Positions 6,715 through 10,539 of a stretch of 10,539 nucleotides of DNA are shown piece after piece. The position numbers and the translations under genes were made by a program. Source of the stretch: Candidatus Omnitrophota bacterium (GTDB lineage: Bacteria; Omnitrophota; Omnitrophia; Omnitrophales; Aquincolibacteriaceae); the NCBI GenBank assembly GCA_023246985.1, contig JAHFHJ010000029.1:1-10539 (forward strand), written 5' to 3'. Under the pieces are notes generated by a model that worked only from the letters and a program-made list of their open reading frames with translations, did no database searches and was not told the DNA's origin. How positions within the stretch are numbered: the first letter of the stretch is position 1; each line of letters begins with the position of its first letter.

Positions 6715-7916
6715 AGATATTCAAGCGCCTTCGCCGCGGCTTTGTCCTGGACCTGATGCCGCTCCCCCCAGAAAACATGCTTCCAAACCTGGGACTTCCC
6801 ATCCGGGGATGCGAGACCAATATAAACAAGGCCCACGGGTTTTGAGGCACTGCCGCCGTCAGGTCCGGCGATCCCCGTGATCCCGATCCCATAGTCTGAT
6901 TCCATCCAGACACGGACCCCTTTCGCGAGCTGAGCAGCCACTGGGGCGGAAACTTCTCCTCGTTCCCTGAGAACCTTCTCCGGAACGCCGAGCTTCTTCT
7001 TGACGACCGGATGATAGGCGACCGTTCCGCCTCGAAAAAATAGGCTCGCGCCGGGATGAGAAGTGATCCGCGAAGCCAAAAGGCCTCCCGTGCAGCTTTC
7101 CGCGACTGCGAGCGTTTTCTTTTTCTTTGCCAGGATCTTCCCGATCACCACCGAAAGCGGGGTCTCGTCCCAGCTATAGATCCCATTCTTAAGCCTCGCC
7201 GCGATCTTCTTTTTCAGGCGTTGGTGAACCCCGGCGCTGTCCGAAAGGATACGGATCATCACTTCCCCGGCCGAAGGATAGATCCCGAAATCGAACCGGT
7301 CCTTAAAGAAATTTTCCCCGAGTTTTTTCATCACCTCCGGCTCCGAAAGGCCCGTCATTCTCACGGTCAGTTTCCGGCTTTTGAAAAGATCCCCGTATTT
7401 TTTCTTCAGGATCGGGAGCACTACGTCAAAATACATATTCTTGAGTTCCGAGGGAACTCCGGGCAGCGCGATTACGATCTTTTGCTGATGCTCGATCGAG
7501 AATCCGAGCGCGATCCCGAAACGGTTGATGAGAGGCTTCGCGTTCTCCGGGTAAAAGGCCTCCCGTTTGACGAGCGAAGGGACACGTTTTCCGTAGCGCT
7601 TGTAGATCTTCTGAAGCCGGCCATATTGTTCCGCGGAAAAAACGAGCGGGACATTGAAATGCGCCGCGATGCCCTCCCGGGTCACATCATCGGGCGTCGG
7701 CCCAAGCCCGCCCACCATAACGACCACCTCGGTGCGGCGGAGCGCCTCGCCCAGACGAAAACGGATCGCTTGCCGCGAATCCGCGCAAACTCCGTGCGAA
7801 ACGACTTCAAAACCAAAATGGGAAAGCTCCCGGCCCAGGAACGCGGCATTCGTATTGACCACGCTGCCGCGCAGCACCTCATTTCCGACGGCGAGAATAG
7901 CGGCGGTGGGCTTCAT
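6696..7916 (-). CDS. cinA: Competence/damage-inducible protein CinA (MoCF domain plus NMN amidohydrolase domain)
   Basis: This is a full-length two-domain CinA of 406 residues. The N-terminal molybdopterin-binding-like domain shows AVGNEVLRGSVVNTN (about 9-23) and GGLGPTPDDVTREG (69-82), linked in known members to ADP-ribose pyrophosphatase activity. The C-terminal domain shows AESCTGGLLASRI (272-284) and a GITGIAGPDGGS segment followed by KPVGLVYIG (345-367), the signature of nicotinamide mononucleotide deamidase (PncC). NMN deamidation recycles a by-product of NAD-dependent DNA ligase. Both domains look intact. The start is fixed by an ATGA overlap with the upstream fusion gene; there is no good separate ribosome binding site, pointing to re-initiation. 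NAD recycling is a family-level expectation, not something shown here. Confidence 0.96.
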   Translation of the reverse strand: MKPTAAILAVGNEVLRGSVVNTNAAFLGRELSHFGFEVVSHGVCADSRQAIRFRLGEALRRTEVVVMVGGLGPTPDDVTREGIAAHFNVPLVFSAEQYGRLQKIYKRYGKRVPSLVKREAFYPENAKPLINRFGIALGFSIEHQQKIVIALPGVPSELKNMYFDVVLPILKKKYGDLFKSRKLTVRMTGLSEPEVMKKLGENFFKDRFDFGIYPSAGEVMIRILSDSAGVHQRLKKKIAARLKNGIYSWDETPLSVVIGKILAKKKKTLAVAESCTGGLLASRITSHPGASLFFRGGTVAYHPVVKKKLGVPEKVLRERGEVSAPVAAQLAKGVRVWMESDYGIGITGIAGPDGGSASKPVGLVYIGLASPDGKSQVWKHVFWGERHQVQDKAAAKALEYLWRKIR

Positions 7917-8938
7917 TTGAAGAAAATAAAAAGGATGATCCAGGCGTACAACCCGGCACCAAGATCATCGGCCAGGATTCCCCAGTAGCGCGGGATGCGC
8001 TCAAGGGATCGCACGGGAAATGGTTTTAAAATGTCGCACAACCGGAACAGGATAAAACCTAAAAGCGCCGTCGTCCAGGTCATGGGGATCGCCATGAAGG
8101 TCACAAAGATGCCGCAAACCTCATCGATCACGACATAGTCCGGGTCCGGATCCGGATCCGTGATTTTCCGATAAGCCAGAGCGCCTCCGAAAACCAACAA
8201 GAAAAAAGTCACCCCGTAAAGCCATCCGTTCCAGCGGGTCAAAAAGACCAGGAGAACGCCGAGGGCGCTCCCCCAGGTTCCGGGGGCCTTGGGCAAAAGT
8301 CCGACACCGACCGCGAGAACGAACTTGTTGAATGCCTCGGATCCAAAATGAGCTCGCTGATTCCAGAGGAACATTCCCCCCGAGGCAAGCGTCAATACGA
8401 CCGTCGCGCCCACAAGCATGGGAAGAAGATGGCGGATCAGCCCCGTCACCGCATTAAAAGACGGGGAGGGATTCAGGAGCAAAGAAGCGAATGCGATCCA
8501 TAACGTCACCGTCTGAAAACCAAATTTCATTTTTCCCATCATCTCCGCGCCCAGAGACTTCCCCTCCAGAAGCCAGCCGGTCCTGAAAAAAGTCACGAGG
8601 ATCTCACGCGCGAATATCGGGACCACCCACCAAATGGAATAGAACTTGAGCGCTGCAAACGAGGCCAGCGGCGCCAGGATCAGGATCTTGTCATTAAAAG
8701 GGTCGATCCATCTTCCGAGCGCGGATTCAAGTTTATACCGGCGGGCAATCCAGCCGTCAAAATAGTCGGTCACGGCCCCGAGCATAAAAAGGATGAACGC
8801 CCCAAGATGCGCCGAGGCATTGGGGCGAAGGATCAGGAATGGCAGGGAAAGCCCGATCAACCCCCGCGCGACGCTGATCGCGTTGGGGATCAGAACGGCA
8901 TATTTAGATTTTTCCCACGAGGTCATAATCTTGAACAT
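7913..8938 (-). CDS. pgsA-pgpA: Fused phosphatidylglycerophosphate synthase (PgsA) and phosphatidylglycerophosphatase (PgpA)
   Basis: This single 341-residue membrane protein combines two consecutive steps of phosphatidylglycerol synthesis. The N-terminal half is a CDP-alcohol phosphatidyltransferase: it carries the full signature D58xxDG62xxAR66x8G75xxxD79xxxD83 and joins CDP-diacylglycerol to glycerol 3-phosphate. The C-terminal part (about 203-341) is a PgpA phosphatase with GLLPKAPGTWGS (213-224), VVIDEVCG (269-276), FRLCDILKPFPVR (298-310) and DDLGAGLYA (324-332), which removes the phosphate. The lengths of the halves fit the separate enzymes, with only a short joint near 190-203. The reading frame is continuous, so it is not a sequencing join of two adjacent genes. 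Starts at 8938 or 8926 (MTSWEK) are both possible; neither has a strong ribosome binding site. It overlaps rimO by up to 35 bases and shares ATGA with cinA. Confidence 0.93.
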   Translation of the reverse strand: MFKIMTSWEKSKYAVLIPNAISVARGLIGLSLPFLILRPNASAHLGAFILFMLGAVTDYFDGWIARRYKLESALGRWIDPFNDKILILAPLASFAALKFYSIWWVVPIFAREILVTFFRTGWLLEGKSLGAEMMGKMKFGFQTVTLWIAFASLLLNPSPSFNAVTGLIRHLLPMLVGATVVLTLASGGMFLWNQRAHFGSEAFNKFVLAVGVGLLPKAPGTWGSALGVLLVFLTRWNGWLYGVTFFLLVFGGALAYRKITDPDPDPDYVVIDEVCGIFVTFMAIPMTWTTALLGFILFRLCDILKPFPVRSLERIPRYWGILADDLGAGLYAWIILFIFFK

Positions 8939-10247
8939 CCGTAATTTTCACCGTGTAAAATTTGCCGGTCGCGACACTTTTCTCCGTCCGGACAAGCACA
9001 GCCCCATCCACTTCCGGCGCATCCATATACGAACGCCCGGTCCAACGGAAAGGATCCTCCGAATCCTGGGTTTCGAGCAGCACCCGAAGTTCTCGGCCGA
9101 CAAAACGACGGTTCGCTTCCCGCGCGATTCCTTGCTGAAGCCGCATGATCCGGTGATAACGATCCTCTTTAATTTTTTCGGGAACCTGATCGGGCAATGT
9201 CGCGGCAGCCGAACCTTCTTCTCGCGAATAACGGAAAACGCCCAACCGCTCGAATTTCATGTCCCGGATGAACGAAAGAAGTTCCTGGAAATCTTCTTCC
9301 GTCTCTCCCGGGAACCCCACGATAAAGCTTGTCCGGATCACAACCTCCGGGATCCGGGCCCGCAGTTTACGGATCAATTCCCCGATCTGTTTTTTCGTGC
9401 TTCCCCGCCGCATGGCTTTGAGTATTTTATCACTAATGTGCTGAAGCGGCAGATCAATATAACGGCAGATCTTCTTGGATCGGGTCACGGCCTGGATCAT
9501 CTCATCGGTGAGTGTCGAGGGATAGGTATAAAGAAGCCGTATCCACCGGATCTCCCGCACGGCGCCCAGCGCCTCCAGAAGTTCCGGCAGAAGGGATTTC
9601 CGGGCATAATCCCATCCGAATTTCGTGATATCCTGGCCGATCACGACGAGTTCTTTAGCCCCTTCTTCCGCGAGCTTTTTTGCTTCTTTAACGAGATCCG
9701 CGATGCGGCGGGACCGATAAGGGCCGCGGAGACTCGGGATCACGCAGAATGAACATTCGTGATCACACCCTTCGGAGATCTTCAGATAGCGGGAATGTTT
9801 GGGCGTCAATGCGACGCGCGCTTCGTCGGCCGCGGCAAGATAGCCCGCCTCATGAACGCTGACAAGTTTCTGTCCGGCCGCGACTTTCTTGAGAACTTCC
9901 GCGATGGCCCGGTAATCCCCGGACCCTACCAACGCGTCCACTTCGGAAAATTCCTTCTTCAACTCCTCCGCGTACCGCTGGACCAGACATCCCGCCACGA
10001 CGATCCCCAGCAGCTTCTTTTTCTTCTTGAGCTCGATCAGTTTCAAAAGGGCGTCGATCGACTCCTGCTTGGCATCCTTGATGAAGCCGCAGGTATTAAG
10101 AAGCACGACATCGCTCTGTTCGATGTCCCGCGCAATGGAAAAGTGAGCGCCCTGCGCCTTCCCCAAAAGGATCTCGCTATCCACGAGGGTCTTGGGACAA
10201 CCGAGCGACACAATGCCGACTCGAACCGGAAGATTGTTTTTTTTCAT
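8904..10247 (-). CDS. rimO: Ribosomal protein S12 methylthiotransferase RimO
   Basis: This radical SAM enzyme adds a methylthio group to a conserved aspartate of ribosomal protein S12. The 447-residue chain has the three expected domains. The N-terminal UPF0004 domain carries cluster cysteines C17 (SLGCPKT), C53 (NTCGF) and C87 (AGCLVQRY). The radical SAM domain has C161-X3-C165-X2-C168 in SEGCDHECSFCVIPSLRG. A C-terminal TRAM domain spans about 380-447. The SLGCPKTLVDSE start and the SEGCDHECSFC wording favour RimO over the tRNA enzyme MiaB. The ATG begins a lysine-rich MKKNN; no clear Shine-Dalgarno is visible before it. It is the first gene of the housekeeping block and its stop lies inside the next gene. 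Confidence 0.97.
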   Translation of the reverse strand: MKKNNLPVRVGIVSLGCPKTLVDSEILLGKAQGAHFSIARDIEQSDVVLLNTCGFIKDAKQESIDALLKLIELKKKKKLLGIVVAGCLVQRYAEELKKEFSEVDALVGSGDYRAIAEVLKKVAAGQKLVSVHEAGYLAAADEARVALTPKHSRYLKISEGCDHECSFCVIPSLRGPYRSRRIADLVKEAKKLAEEGAKELVVIGQDITKFGWDYARKSLLPELLEALGAVREIRWIRLLYTYPSTLTDEMIQAVTRSKKICRYIDLPLQHISDKILKAMRRGSTKKQIGELIRKLRARIPEVVIRTSFIVGFPGETEEDFQELLSFIRDMKFERLGVFRYSREEGSAAATLPDQVPEKIKEDRYHRIMRLQQGIAREANRRFVGRELRVLLETQDSEDPFRWTGRSYMDAPEVDGAVLVRTEKSVATGKFYTVKITDVQDYDLVGKI

Positions 10248-10289
10248 AAATTCGTCTGATGGGAAAATAGGAGTTGTTTATTTAAAGAA

Positions 10290-10318
10290 CGGGAGCAACC
10301 CCCCAGGGGCTGCCTCGC
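10290..10318 (-). other. Imperfect hairpin in the rimO leader
   Basis: The core is GCA-mismatch-CCCC (10295-10302) against GGGG-mismatch-TGC (10306-10313) with a 3-base loop; a few weaker pairs extend it on both sides. It lies 43 to 71 bases upstream of the rimO ATG. No T-run follows on the minus strand, so terminator function is doubtful. It could be a leader structure or chance. Confidence 0.25.
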
Positions 10319-10404
10319 TTCGCTTGGACCGCAGGGCTCTTTCTCGCCCCTATCAACCCACAAAGCGACCTGTCATTTCCTCCTATTTTGTTGAAGCAGA
10401 GAAA

Positions 10405-10426
10405 TGGCGGGAGCGACGGGGCTCGG
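10405..10426 (-). other. Segment resembling a tRNA 3' end (possible remnant)
   Basis: Read on the minus strand, this ends in CGCTCCC-G-CCA, preceded by CGAGCCCCGT, which looks like the 3' half of a T-arm and acceptor stem with discriminator base and CCA tail. A near-complementary 5' acceptor strand GGGAGCA occurs at 10495-10501. The sequence between lacks a D-arm, an anticodon arm and a proper TTCGA loop, so this is not a functional tRNA. It may be a decayed tRNA, an attachment-site remnant or part of a repeat. Confidence 0.25.
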
Positions 10427-10455
10427 CGCCTTCACTTCGTTCCGGTCGGCCACCC

Positions 10456-10497
10456 GCACTTACAAACATGACATCTGTCATATTTGTAATCAAGTGC
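10456..10497. promoter_or_regulatory. Long palindrome with operator-like core
   Basis: The arms are GCACTT-ACAAACATGACA and its partner, which carries a 4-base insertion (GATT on the minus strand), around a 2-base centre; the inner 12 pairs contain only one G-T wobble position. The centre reads GACATCTGTC, with flanking TTACAAA/TTTGTAA. The layout resembles operators of BlaI/MecI/CopY-type repressors (core ACAnnTGT), but no such regulator gene is in the window. It lies about 210 bases upstream of rimO and could serve a gene beyond the right edge. A dispersed repeat hairpin is an equally reasonable reading. Confidence 0.35.
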
Positions 10498-10539
10498 TCC
10501 CTTCGAGCCCCTCTTGGATTGATTCAATAAAAAACGACC

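Larger units (their letters stand above)
10248..10539. other. Gene-free region upstream of rimO
   Basis: I find no convincing protein gene in these 292 bases. The plus-strand open frame through here has no family features and runs antisense into the start of rimO. The region holds the leader hairpin, the tRNA-3'-end-like segment, the palindrome and an interlocking pair of inverted repeats: GGGGCTCG 10418-10425 with CGAGCCCC 10504-10511, and GGGAGC 10409-10414 with GCTCCC 10496-10501. A rimO promoter should lie here, but no clear -35/-10 pair stands out. Confidence 0.5.

Noticed and set aside
7056..9752. Long plus-strand open frames (310 and 319 codons) opposite cinA, the pgsA-pgpA fusion and rimO
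   Set aside because: They are antisense to genes with complete family motifs, have arginine- and histidine-rich low-plausibility translations, and show no recognisable domain.
10353..10376. Seven-codon reading frame (MTGRFVG) on the minus strand preceded by a perfect AGGAGG
   Set aside because: AGGAGG at 10379-10384 is only 2 bases from the ATG, too close for normal initiation. The peptide is tiny and followed by tandem stops. It may be a leader peptide but nothing supports it.
10405..10501. A complete tRNA gene on the minus strand
   Set aside because: Acceptor strands GGGAGCA/CGCTCCC and a CCA-like end are present, but no D-arm, anticodon arm or normal T-loop can be drawn. Only a remnant or mimic is supportable.

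Overview
All nine protein genes in this window lie on the minus strand, so transcription runs from high to low coordinates. They form two blocks separated by a 190-base gene-free stretch. Base composition is moderately GC-rich. Gene content and order (rimO, a pgsA-pgpA fusion, cinA and thpR, followed by tandem GspE-type ATPases and a GspF) fit an uncultured, probably Gram-negative bacterium; Candidatus Omnitrophota is my best guess. That placement is inferred from gene order and protein style and was not tested by any search.

Block 1 (10247 to 5478) is a tightly packed housekeeping cluster: rimO (ribosomal protein S12 methylthiotransferase), a single-chain PgsA-PgpA fusion covering two successive steps of phosphatidylglycerol synthesis, cinA (competence/damage-inducible protein, NMN amidohydrolase family), thpR (2H phosphoesterase) and an endonuclease III-like HhH-GPD DNA glycosylase. 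Every junction overlaps (ATGA at pgsA-pgpA/cinA, 19 to 41 bases at three others), so translational coupling is likely throughout.

Block 2 (5287 to 44) is part of a type IV pilus or type II secretion locus: a stand-alone MshEN-type domain protein, two divergent full-length GspE/PilB ATPases in tandem, and a GspF/PilC inner-membrane platform protein. The second ATPase has a GTG start with a strong ribosome binding site inside the end of the first ATPase gene. The small first protein has the best-preserved MshEN repeats of the three, which suggests, as inference, that nucleotide sensing was moved into a separate subunit. Pseudopilin genes would be expected just past the left edge.

The gap between the blocks holds a compact palindromic element of REP-like character whose outer inverted repeats reach into the last codons of the glycosylase gene; that enzyme also lacks the fourth cysteine of its expected iron-sulfur cluster. 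The right-hand 292 bases upstream of rimO carry no convincing gene. They are highly structured: a long palindrome with an operator-like core, interlocking inverted repeats and a segment resembling a tRNA 3' end.

I see no complete new system such as a defence island, mobile element with cargo, or CRISPR array. The more unusual items are the PgsA-PgpA fusion, the split MshEN/tandem ATPase arrangement and the two structured intergenic regions.
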